Source of the DNA: Nocardioidaceae bacterium
GTDB lineage: Bacteria; Actinomycetota; Actinomycetes; Propionibacteriales; Nocardioidaceae
Assembly: GCA_013696015.1 (NCBI GenBank)
Contig: JACCZI010000148.1
Location: 1-9,760, forward strand
Length of the DNA stretch: 9,760 bases
Reading direction: 5' to 3'
Below, piece after piece: positions 1 to 6,474 of the stretch (position 1 is its first letter; each line of letters starts with the position of its first letter). The notes below the pieces were generated by a model. The model saw nothing but the letters and a program-made list of their open reading frames with translations, was not told where the DNA came from and made no database searches. Made by a program: the position numbers and the translations under genes.

Positions 1-1164
1 GCGTTCGGCGCGGTCTACGGCCCGCCGTTCGTGCGTGAGGGCGAGGTACGCCGCGAGGCGACCATGCAGGACTTCCGCAACTTCACCCGGCTGGCGCAGT
101 CCTTCGACGTTCTCGACTCCGCCGGCGGCGTGATCTGCGAACCCAACGACACCCCGCTCGACAGCCGGCACCTCGACATGACGTACGCGCTCCAGACCCT
201 GACCGACAAGATCTACATGGGCAACGTGGTCTCCGGCGTCAACGCCCGCGACACGATCGCCATGGGGGAGATCCTCTTCGGCGGCCGCGAGGCCATCGAG
301 GCCAACCCGGTGTCGATCTCGCTGATCAACTGCAACTCACCACTGCGCTGGGACGACCGGATGCTCGACGCGATGTTCGAGTACGTCGAGGCCGCCCAGC
401 CGGTGGTGGTCACGCCGTTCATCCTGATGGGCGCGATGTCGCCGGTGACCATCCCGGCGGCGTTGGTGCAGCAGATCGCCGAGGCGCTGTCGGGGATCGC
501 GCTGACGCAGCTGATCCGGCCGGGGGCACCGATCATCTTCGGCTCGTTCCTGTCCAACATCGACATGCAGTCGGGGTCGCCGACCTTCGGCACGCCGGAG
601 TCTGGGATCGGTCTGCTGTGCACAGGGCAGATCGCGCGGCACTTCGGGCTGCCCTTCCGTACCGGCGGCGGCCTGACGTCCAGCCAGGTCCCCGACGCGC
701 AAGCCGGGTACGAGTCGCTGATGACGCTGCTGCCCACGTTCCTGGCCGGCACCAACTGGGTCATGCACACGGCTGGCTGGCTCGAGGGAGGTCTGGTGGC
801 GGGCTACGAGAAGTTCATCATCGACGCCGAGATCGTCGAGATGCTGCAGACGGAGTTCACCCCGCTGGAGATCGACGAGGCGTCGCTCGCCTTCGACGCG
901 CATGTCGAGGTCGGCTCGGGCGGGCACTTCCTGGGCGCCATGCACACGCTGGAGCGCTTCCGTACCTGCTTCCGGCGGCCGTTCCTGTCCTCGTCGGACA
1001 ACTACGAGAGGTGGATGAGGGGCGGCAGCCTCGACACGGCGGCCCGCGCCGAGGCGGTGTGGCGCAAGCGGCTCGACGAGTACGAGCAGCCGCCGTTGGA
1101 CGAGGCCATCGGCGCCGAGCTCGAGGAGTACGTCACCCGGCGCCGCGCCGAGCTCGGCGACTGA
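1..1164 (+). CDS. MttB-family (trimethylamine/glycine betaine) methyltransferase, 5' end missing
   Basis: The reading frame is open from base 1, so the true start is upstream; a GTG at 31 lies inside conserved family sequence (GPPFV, then the RREATMQDF stretch) and is unlikely to be the start. About 387 C-terminal residues are present, against roughly 470-510 in the family. Recognisable segments are TDKIYMGNVVSG, the central PVVVTPFILMGAMSPVT stretch, GGGLTSSQVPDAQAGYES, and TAGWLEGGLVAGYEKFIID. Family members transfer a methyl group from a methylated amine to a cognate corrinoid protein. Trimethylamine enzymes carry pyrrolysine at an in-frame amber codon, whereas the glycine betaine type (MtgB) does not. 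No in-frame stop interrupts this stretch, so it looks like the non-pyrrolysine type. Beside choline/betaine genes, glycine betaine or a related quaternary amine is the likely substrate (inference). The corrinoid and tetrahydrofolate partners are not in the window. Family assignment is firm; substrate is uncertain. Confidence 0.85.
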   Translation, partial: AFGAVYGPPFVREGEVRREATMQDFRNFTRLAQSFDVLDSAGGVICEPNDTPLDSRHLDMTYALQTLTDKIYMGNVVSGVNARDTIAMGEILFGGREAIEANPVSISLINCNSPLRWDDRMLDAMFEYVEAAQPVVVTPFILMGAMSPVTIPAALVQQIAEALSGIALTQLIRPGAPIIFGSFLSNIDMQSGSPTFGTPESGIGLLCTGQIARHFGLPFRTGGGLTSSQVPDAQAGYESLMTLLPTFLAGTNWVMHTAGWLEGGLVAGYEKFIIDAEIVEMLQTEFTPLEIDEASLAFDAHVEVGSGGHFLGAMHTLERFRTCFRRPFLSSSDNYERWMRGGSLDTAARAEAVWRKRLDEYEQPPLDEAIGAELEEYVTRRRAELGD

Positions 1165-1200
1165 CCACCCGTCGCCGGGGAGTGCCTGACCGCCCGTGTG

Positions 1201-1212
1201 GCGCAGATGCGC
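1201..1212. repeat. Short perfect palindrome between the methyltransferase and regulator genes
   Basis: GCGCA-GA-TGCGC is a perfect inverted repeat in the 116-base gap between the methyltransferase stop and the regulator start. It has no T-run after it, so it is a poor intrinsic terminator. It could be a protein-binding site or chance in GC-rich DNA. The rest of the gap, apart from the operator-like region at its 3' end, shows nothing I can name. Confidence 0.25.
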
Positions 1213-1252
1213 TGGTGTGCCGCGGGGCCGAGCGCACATCGGCTGGCGGGGT

Positions 1253-1289
1253 GTTGCCGAACGTGCATTAGCGTTGCGACATGAGCAAC
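1253..1289. promoter_or_regulatory. Putative IclR operator overlapping the regulator's own start codon
   Basis: A GTTGC half-site at 1253-1257 is followed 20 bases later by a palindrome whose core is GTTGC (1273-1277), seven bases, GCAAC (1285-1289). The palindrome extends one pair further than needed on each side (GCGTTGC 1271-1277 / GCAACGC 1285-1291). The first half-site also has a partial partner, GCATT at 1265-1269, at the same seven-base spacing. The iclR ATG (1281) lies within the spacer, so binding would cover the transcription or translation start, as expected for autorepression. The same layout recurs at 2117-2153. Binding by the adjacent IclR protein is inference from position, symmetry and recurrence. 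Confidence 0.65.
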
Positions 1290-2081
1290 GCGGCCGCTGC
1301 GGGTGCGCAGAGCACCGTGCAGTCAGTCGACCGGGCCATCACCGTCTTGGAGGTCCTGGCCGATGCCGGCGAGGCCGGTGTGACCGACATCGCCCGCAAG
1401 CTGGGGGTGCACAAGTCGACCGCGTTCCGGTTGGTGGCCGCCCTGGAGAAGCGCGGGCTCGTCGAGCAGAACTCCGAACGCGGCAAGTACCGCCTCGGGA
1501 TGGGCATCCTCCACCTGGCCGGCGCCACCACCGCCAGTCTCGACCTGGTCCAGGAGTCCCGGCCACTGTGCCGAGCGCTCGCTGCCCAGACCAACGAGAC
1601 CGTCAACCTGGCCATCCTGTCCGATGGTCTGGCGCTCTACCTCGACCAAGTGAGCGGCTCGTCGGCGCTCCAGTCGCACAACTGGGTCGGGCAGCGCATC
1701 CCGCTGCATGCGACGTCCAACGGCAAGGTGTTGCTCTCCGGTCTGCCTGACAGCGAGGTCGCCCGCATCGTGCGACGACCGCTGCGCGCGTACACCGCTG
1801 AAACCATCACCGCGATGAAAGGGCTGCTGGCCGTGCTCGCCGCCGTCCGGGCTGAGGGCCATGCGGTCGCCGTGGACGAGTTCGAGGTCGGCCTGACCGC
1901 AGTGGCGGCGCCCGTGCGCGACTTCCACGGTGACGTCATCGCCTCGGTATCGGTGTCCGGACCCACCTTCCGTCTCGACTCCGACCGGCTAGACGGCATC
2001 GTCGACAACACCAAGCGCACGGCGGCATCGATCTCGACCCGCCTGGGGTGGCGCGCCAGCCCGACGGCTAAGAGTTGGTAA
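1281..2081 (+). CDS. IclR-family transcriptional regulator
   Basis: This 266-residue protein has the standard IclR length and two-part layout. An N-terminal winged helix-turn-helix spans about residues 14-75 (VDRAITVLEVLADAG, then TDIARKLGVHKSTAFRLVAA and KRGLVEQ). A C-terminal effector-binding domain spans about 90-260, with LYLDQVSG, PLHATSNGKVLLSGLP, a VDEFEVGLTAVAAPVRD segment and SVSVSGPTFRL. The start is forced: an in-frame TAG at 1269-1271 sits nine bases before the ATG, with no alternative start between. There is no Shine-Dalgarno sequence; a TAGCGT at 1269-1274 would suit a -10 element for a leaderless transcript starting at or near 1281, though I see no good -35. It lies between the methyltransferase and dehydrogenase genes, and matching palindromes sit at its own start and before the dehydrogenase operon. 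Likely local regulator of choline/betaine use; the ligand is unknown. Confidence 0.93.
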   Translation: MSNAAAAGAQSTVQSVDRAITVLEVLADAGEAGVTDIARKLGVHKSTAFRLVAALEKRGLVEQNSERGKYRLGMGILHLAGATTASLDLVQESRPLCRALAAQTNETVNLAILSDGLALYLDQVSGSSALQSHNWVGQRIPLHATSNGKVLLSGLPDSEVARIVRRPLRAYTAETITAMKGLLAVLAAVRAEGHAVAVDEFEVGLTAVAAPVRDFHGDVIASVSVSGPTFRLDSDRLDGIVDNTKRTAASISTRLGWRASPTAKSW

Positions 2082-2087
2082 CTGTCC

Positions 2088-2116
2088 TTGACGCTTGCCG
2101 CACGGCGGACGATGCT
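2088..2116 (+). promoter_or_regulatory. Predicted promoter of the dehydrogenase-transporter operon
   Basis: TTGACG at 2088-2093 matches the -35 consensus at five of six positions. After exactly 17 bases comes GATGCT at 2111-2116, which has the A and final T of an actinobacterial -10 (TANNNT). Transcription would start near 2122-2124, inside the palindromic region that begins at 2117, a layout suited to repression by IclR. It lies seven bases after the iclR stop. Prediction from sequence only. Confidence 0.5.
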
Positions 2117-2153
2117 GTTGCGCAGTGCAGGGAGTTGTTGCGCCACATGCAAC
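2117..2153. promoter_or_regulatory. Putative IclR operator before the dehydrogenase-transporter operon
   Basis: GTTGC at 2117-2121 is followed 20 bases later by GTTGC (2137-2141), seven bases, GCAAC (2149-2153). The spacing is identical to 1253-1289. The two half-sites are also part of an eight-base direct repeat, TGTTGCGC, at 2116-2123 and 2136-2143. The palindrome centres share GTTGCGnCA at their left side. The site begins directly after the predicted -10 and ends 46 bases before the TTG start of the aldehyde dehydrogenase. Two half-sites two helical turns apart plus a palindrome would suit a pair of dimers, as IclR proteins often bind (inference). Confidence 0.68.
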
Positions 2154-2185
2154 GAACCGGGAAGCCGGGGCACTGCTGACCGTCC

Positions 2186-2202
2186 GAAAGGGGGCGGGGT
2201 TG
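2186..2202 (+). promoter_or_regulatory. Ribosome binding site that fixes a TTG start
   Basis: A purine-rich GAAAGGGGG (2186-2194) stands five to eight bases before TTG at 2200. This supports starting the aldehyde dehydrogenase at 2200. An in-frame TTG at 2095 would add 35 residues lacking family resemblance, and its codons would run through the promoter and operator. Confidence 0.6.
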
Positions 2203-3690
2203 CCGGAGCTGTCGATCGGCGGGACCTGGCGAGACGCACGATCCGGTGCGACGCGAGAGATCCGCTGCCCGGCCGACGGCACCGTCGTGGCCACCGTCTC
2301 CGAGGCCGATCGAGACGACGCTCTTGATGCGGTCGCGGCTGCTCGGGCCGCCTTCGACTCCGGTGAGTGGCCAGGGACGCCGGCGCCGGCACGCGGCGCG
2401 CTGCTGCACCGGGTCGCCGACCTGATCGAGGCCGCCAAGGGCGACGTGGCCCGCGCCGAGTCGCTCGACACCGGCAAGCGGATCGTGGAGGCGGAGTACG
2501 ACGTCGACGACGTCGTCGCGGTGTTCCGCCACTTCGCCGGTCTCGCCGGCGACGGCGCCGGCCGTGTCGTCGACCCCGGTCGCCGCGACGTCGTGAGCCG
2601 CGTGGTGCGAGAGCCGATCGGGGTGTGCTCGCTGATCACACCCTGGAACTACCCGCTCCTGCAGACGGCGTGGAAGGTGGCCCCCGCGCTTGCCGCCGGG
2701 AACACGTTCGTGCTCAAGCCCAGTGAGCTGACGCCGTCGACCGCGATTCTGCTGCTGCACCACCTGGAGAAGGCCGGCCTGCCCTCCGGTGTGGCCAACC
2801 TGGTCTTGGGATCGGGTGTCGAGGTTGGCCCGACGCTGACGTCGGCACCGGAGGTCGACCTGGTGTCGTTCACCGGTGGCCTGGTCACCGGTCGAGCGGT
2901 GATGGCGTCGGCAGCGGCGACGGTCAAGCGGGTCGCCCTCGAGCTCGGTGGCAAGAACCCCAACCTGGTCTTCGCCGATGCCGGCCGCGAGACTGCCCTC
3001 GACCTCGCGCTCACCGCGGTGTTTCTGCACTCCGGCCAGGTGTGCTCGGCCGGTGCGCGGCTGGTGGTGGAGGAGTCGATCCACGACGAGTTCGTGGCCG
3101 AGCTTGTGGCGCGGGCCAAGCAGATCCGGCTGGGTGGACCGTTTGACGAGCAGGCCGAGACCGGACCGCTCATCTCGGCGGCGCACCGCGAGAAGGTCGA
3201 GGCGTACGTCGCCGCCGGGCTCGCCGAGGGAGCAACGCTGCGCTGCGGCGGCCGTCGCCCCGACCGGCCAGAGCTGGCCGAGGGCTTCTACTACCTGCCC
3301 ACCATCCTCGACGACTGTCGCAGCGGGATGCGCGTGGTGGCCGACGAGTCGTTCGGCCCGGTGCTCACCGTGGAGACGTTCACCGACGAGGACGATGCCG
3401 TACGCCTCGCCAACGACAGCATCTACGGCCTGGCCGGCGCGGTGTGGACCTCCGACGCGGGTCGCGCGGAGCGCGTCGCCGTGCGGCTGCGGATGGGCAC
3501 GGTTTGGATCAACGACTACCACCCGTACGTCCCCCAGGCGGAGTGGGGCGGCTACAAGCAGTCCGGAGTCGGCCGCGAGCTGGGCCACGCCGGTCTCGAG
3601 GAGTACCAGGAGACCAAGCACATCTGGCACAACGTACGGCCGCAGCCGCAAGGCTGGTTCGGTCCGCGCACACCAGACGATGCCCGATGA
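2200..3690 (+). CDS. betB: Betaine-aldehyde dehydrogenase-type NAD(P)-dependent aldehyde dehydrogenase
   Basis: This 496-residue cytoplasmic enzyme starts at TTG and matches the length of betaine aldehyde dehydrogenases. It would oxidise betaine aldehyde to glycine betaine with NAD(P)+. Family motifs appear in order: PWNYPLLQ with Asn150 of the oxyanion site, KPSELTPS with cofactor-binding Lys173, VSFTGGLVTG of the Rossmann loop (with Gly where Ser is common), ELGGKNPNLVF with general base Glu248, and SGQVCSAGARL with nucleophile Cys282. The 34-residue Glu-Cys spacing is normal. ESFGPVLTV and WGGYKQSGVGRELG follow near the C-terminus. Its stop overlaps the next gene's ATG in an ATGA, so it is probably translationally coupled to the choline dehydrogenase. 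That pairing is the main reason to prefer betaine aldehyde over gamma-aminobutyraldehyde or other substrates; the fold and catalysis are certain, the substrate probable. Confidence 0.85.
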   Translation: MPELSIGGTWRDARSGATREIRCPADGTVVATVSEADRDDALDAVAAARAAFDSGEWPGTPAPARGALLHRVADLIEAAKGDVARAESLDTGKRIVEAEYDVDDVVAVFRHFAGLAGDGAGRVVDPGRRDVVSRVVREPIGVCSLITPWNYPLLQTAWKVAPALAAGNTFVLKPSELTPSTAILLLHHLEKAGLPSGVANLVLGSGVEVGPTLTSAPEVDLVSFTGGLVTGRAVMASAAATVKRVALELGGKNPNLVFADAGRETALDLALTAVFLHSGQVCSAGARLVVEESIHDEFVAELVARAKQIRLGGPFDEQAETGPLISAAHREKVEAYVAAGLAEGATLRCGGRRPDRPELAEGFYYLPTILDDCRSGMRVVADESFGPVLTVETFTDEDDAVRLANDSIYGLAGAVWTSDAGRAERVAVRLRMGTVWINDYHPYVPQAEWGGYKQSGVGRELGHAGLEEYQETKHIWHNVRPQPQGWFGPRTPDDAR

Positions 3691-5402
3691 CCGAGAAGCG
3701 GTACGACATCGTCATCATCGGTGGGGGCTCCGCCGGCTGCGTCCTGGCAAACCGGTTGTCGTCGAGCCCGGACACCTCGGTGCTGGTGCTGGAGGCGGGG
3801 CGCTCGGACTTCCGCCTCGACCCGTTCATCCACATGCCGGCCGCACTGCCGTTCCCCATCGGCAGCCGGCTCTACGACTGGCGCTACACGTCCGAACCCG
3901 AGCCACACATGGGCGGCCGGCGCATCTCCCACGCCCGCGGCAAGGTGCTCGGCGGCTCCAGCAGCATCAACGGGATGATCTTCCAGCGCGGCAACCCGCT
4001 CGACTTCGAGCGCTGGGCAGCCGAGCCCGGGATGAAGGAGTGGGACTACGCCCACTGCCTGCCCTACTTCAAGCGCATGGAGACCTGTCTGGCCGGTGCC
4101 GACGCCTGGCGGGGCGGCAGCGGACCCCTGATCCTGGAGCGTGGCCCGGCGACCGGTCCGCTGTTCGGAGCGTTCTTCGAGGCCGCCCAGCAGGCCGGGT
4201 ACCCGCTGACCGACGACGTCAACGGCTACCGCCAGGAAGGCTTCGCGCCCTTCGACCGCAACGTTCACCGGGGGCGTCGGCTCAGCGCGTCCCGGGCCTA
4301 CCTCCACCCGGTACGCGGGCGGGACAACCTGCGCGTGGAGACGCTTGCCACCGCGACCAGGATCCGCTTCCAGGGTCGGCGGGCGGTCGGTGTCGACTAC
4401 GTACGAGCCGGCCGGCTGCACCGCAGCGTGAACGCGGGCGAGGTCATCTTGTGTGGCGGCGCCATCAACACCCCCCAGCTGCTGCAGCTCTCCGGCGTCG
4501 GACGAGCCGCGCACCTGCGCGGCCTCGGCATTGACGTAGTTGCCGACCTGCCGGGCGTCGGCGACAACCTGCAGGACCACCTGGAGGTCTACGTTCAGCA
4601 CGCCAGCCGGCAGCCGGTCTCGATCGCTCCGGGAATGCGTTGGCGGCACCGGCCGCGGATCGGTGCCGAGTGGCTGTTCCTGCGCAGTGGCCCCGGCGCC
4701 ACCAACCACTTCGAGGGCGGAGGTTTCGTCCGCAGCAACGACGACGTCGACTACCCGAACCTGATGTTCCACTTCCTGCCGATCGCCATCCGGTACGACG
4801 GCTCACAACCGGCAAGTGAGCACGGCTACCAGGTCCACGTCGGGCCCATGTACTCCGACGCGCGGGGGAGCGTGGAGATCACCTCGACCGACCCGTCCCA
4901 GCACCCGGCGCTGCGGTTCAACTACCTGTCCACCGAACAGGACCGGCGGGAGTGGGTCGAGGCGATCCGGGTCGCGCGGCGCATCCTGGCACAGCCGGCC
5001 TTCGCCGTGTTCGACGCCGGGGAACTCTCTCCCGGTTCTACCGTCGACACCACCGCGCAGATCCTCGACTGGGTGGCCCGCGACGCCGAGACTGCTCTGC
5101 ACCCGTCGTGTACTGCCAAGATGGGCGTGGACGAGACCTCAGTGATCGACCCGACCACGATGGAGGTCCATGGCATGAGCGGGCTGCGGGTGGTCGACGC
5201 CTCGGCGATGCCGTCCGTGACCAACGGCAACATCTACGCTCCGGTGATGATGCTGGCCGAGAAGGCCGCCGACCGGATCGCCGGGAACACGCCGCTCGGC
5301 CCGCTCGACGTCCCGTACTACCGCTTCCGAGACGGGTCGTCGACGTGCTCCTCGAGTAGCCCGGCCATGCGTAGGGAGAGCGTCGATGAGCACCACCGCT
5401 GA
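3687..5402 (+). CDS. betA: GMC-family choline dehydrogenase
   Basis: This 571-residue flavoprotein likely oxidises choline to betaine aldehyde, passing electrons to an acceptor in or near the membrane. The FAD-binding GxGxxG is at residues 12-17 (IIGGGSAGC), with Glu36 in LVLEAG at the ribose-binding position. GMC signature 1 is GKVLGGSSSING (about 85-96) and signature 2 is GAINTPQLLQLSGVG (258-272). HPSCTAKMG supplies His472, and NGNIYAP supplies Asn515, 43 residues later, fitting the catalytic His/Asn pair of choline-oxidising enzymes. The GNTPLGPLDVPYYRF tail resembles BetA. It is followed by a serine-rich extension (SSTCSSSS) whose last codons overlap the next gene by 17 bases. The ATG at 3687 shares ATGA with the upstream stop and has no clear Shine-Dalgarno, so coupled translation is likely. 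GMC enzymes vary in alcohol substrate; the aldehyde dehydrogenase and amine importer favour choline. Confidence 0.86.
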   Translation: MTEKRYDIVIIGGGSAGCVLANRLSSSPDTSVLVLEAGRSDFRLDPFIHMPAALPFPIGSRLYDWRYTSEPEPHMGGRRISHARGKVLGGSSSINGMIFQRGNPLDFERWAAEPGMKEWDYAHCLPYFKRMETCLAGADAWRGGSGPLILERGPATGPLFGAFFEAAQQAGYPLTDDVNGYRQEGFAPFDRNVHRGRRLSASRAYLHPVRGRDNLRVETLATATRIRFQGRRAVGVDYVRAGRLHRSVNAGEVILCGGAINTPQLLQLSGVGRAAHLRGLGIDVVADLPGVGDNLQDHLEVYVQHASRQPVSIAPGMRWRHRPRIGAEWLFLRSGPGATNHFEGGGFVRSNDDVDYPNLMFHFLPIAIRYDGSQPASEHGYQVHVGPMYSDARGSVEITSTDPSQHPALRFNYLSTEQDRREWVEAIRVARRILAQPAFAVFDAGELSPGSTVDTTAQILDWVARDAETALHPSCTAKMGVDETSVIDPTTMEVHGMSGLRVVDASAMPSVTNGNIYAPVMMLAEKAADRIAGNTPLGPLDVPYYRFRDGSSTCSSSSPAMRRESVDEHHR

Positions 5403-6474
5403 GCACGAGGCGTCCCAACGGCTGACAAATGGACACGACGCAACCAACGCCGCCGTCTCGGTTCGGGCACTCTGGAAGGTGTTCGGACCCAAGGCGGAGC
5501 AGATCGTCGGTAGCCCCGAAGCCACCCTGTCACGGTCGGAGCTGATGACACGCACCGGCTGCACGGTGGCGGTCAATGACGTGTCGTTCGACGTCGCCCC
5601 CGGCGAGGTGTTCGTGGTCATGGGCCTGTCGGGCTCGGGCAAGTCGACGCTCATACGCTGCCTGACCCGGCTCATCGAGCCGACGGCCGGTGAAGTGCTG
5701 CTTGACGGTGAAGATGTGCGCGACATGTCGGACACGCGACTGCGCGAGCTGCGACGCACCCACGTGTCGATGGTGTTCCAGCACTTCGGTCTGCTGCCGC
5801 ACCGCCAGGTGATCGACAACGTGGCGTACGGGTTGGAGATCCGCGGCGCCAAGAAGAAGGAGCGACACGCAAGGGCCAAGGAGATGGTCGACCTGGTGGG
5901 GCTCACGGGTTATGAGCGCTCGTATCCGGACCAGCTCTCCGGAGGCATGCAACAGCGGGTCGGCCTCGCTCGGGCGCTCGCCGTTGACCCCAGCGTGATG
6001 CTCTTCGACGAGCCGTTCTCGGCGCTTGACCCGCTTATCCGCCGGGACATGCAGAAGGAGGTCATCCGGCTCCACGAAGAGGTCGGAAAGACCATGGTTT
6101 TCGTCACCCACGACTTGCAGGAGGCCCTCAAGCTCGGCGACCGGATCCTCATCATGAGAGACGGTGCCGTGGTGCAGATCGGTACTCCAGCCGAGGTCGT
6201 GGCACAGCCAGCAGACGACTACGTCCGCGACTTCGTCAGCGACGTCCCGCGATCACACGTTCTTACGCTGCGGTACGTCATGCGCGAGCCGAGACCGAGT
6301 GACTCGGACGAGGGGCCGGTGATGTCACCTGACACGATCGTCCGGCAGGCGGCCCGAGCTGCCCTGGCGTCAGCCCACCCGGTTCGCGTGGTCGAGAACG
6401 GCCAGGTCATTGGCATCGTCGACGACGACGCAATTCTGCGCGTCGTGGTCGCCGAAGAGGGTGCGCCGGCATGA
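5386..6474 (+). CDS. proV: Quaternary-amine ABC transporter ATPase (ProV/OpuAA type)
   Basis: This 362-residue cytoplasmic subunit powers import of glycine betaine, choline or proline betaine. It has the ~80-residue N-terminal region typical of ProV/OpuAA before Walker A (GLSGSGKST, Lys86). Then come the Q-loop segment (MVFQHFGLLPHRQV), the ABC signature LSGGMQQR (184-191), Walker B VMLFDEP (Asp208, Glu209) and the H-loop His242 (FVTHDLQEA). After about residue 285 there is room for only one CBS-like unit (VENGQVIGIVDDDAILRVV), shorter than the paired CBS domains that sense ionic strength in OpuA-type osmoregulators. The ATG at 5386 has a strong AGGGAGAG (5373-5380) lying inside betA, and the coding regions overlap by 17 bases. 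The stop overlaps the permease ATG. Subfamily is certain; the exact ligand depends on the binding protein. Confidence 0.92.
   Translation: MSTTAEHEASQRLTNGHDATNAAVSVRALWKVFGPKAEQIVGSPEATLSRSELMTRTGCTVAVNDVSFDVAPGEVFVVMGLSGSGKSTLIRCLTRLIEPTAGEVLLDGEDVRDMSDTRLRELRRTHVSMVFQHFGLLPHRQVIDNVAYGLEIRGAKKKERHARAKEMVDLVGLTGYERSYPDQLSGGMQQRVGLARALAVDPSVMLFDEPFSALDPLIRRDMQKEVIRLHEEVGKTMVFVTHDLQEALKLGDRILIMRDGAVVQIGTPAEVVAQPADDYVRDFVSDVPRSHVLTLRYVMREPRPSDSDEGPVMSPDTIVRQAARAALASAHPVRVVENGQVIGIVDDDAILRVVVAEEGAPA

Noticed and set aside
31..33. GTG at 31 as the start of the methyltransferase
   Set aside because: The frame is open to base 1 and the residues before GTG (AFGAVYGPPF) resemble family sequence, so the protein starts upstream of the window.
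2095..2199. Upstream TTG start for the aldehyde dehydrogenase
   Set aside because: It would translate the predicted promoter and operator and add a cysteine-rich segment unlike the family. TTG at 2200 has a strong ribosome binding site and gives a normal N-terminus.
2068..3651. Long open frame on the minus strand opposite the aldehyde dehydrogenase (527 codons)
   Set aside because: The translation is arginine-, histidine- and glutamine-rich and shows no domain. It mirrors a plus-strand gene with all its catalytic motifs, as is common in high-GC DNA.
3552..4772. Long minus-strand open frame opposite the choline dehydrogenase (406 codons)
   Set aside because: No recognisable motif, and it lies entirely opposite convincing plus-strand coding sequence with conserved FAD and GMC motifs.
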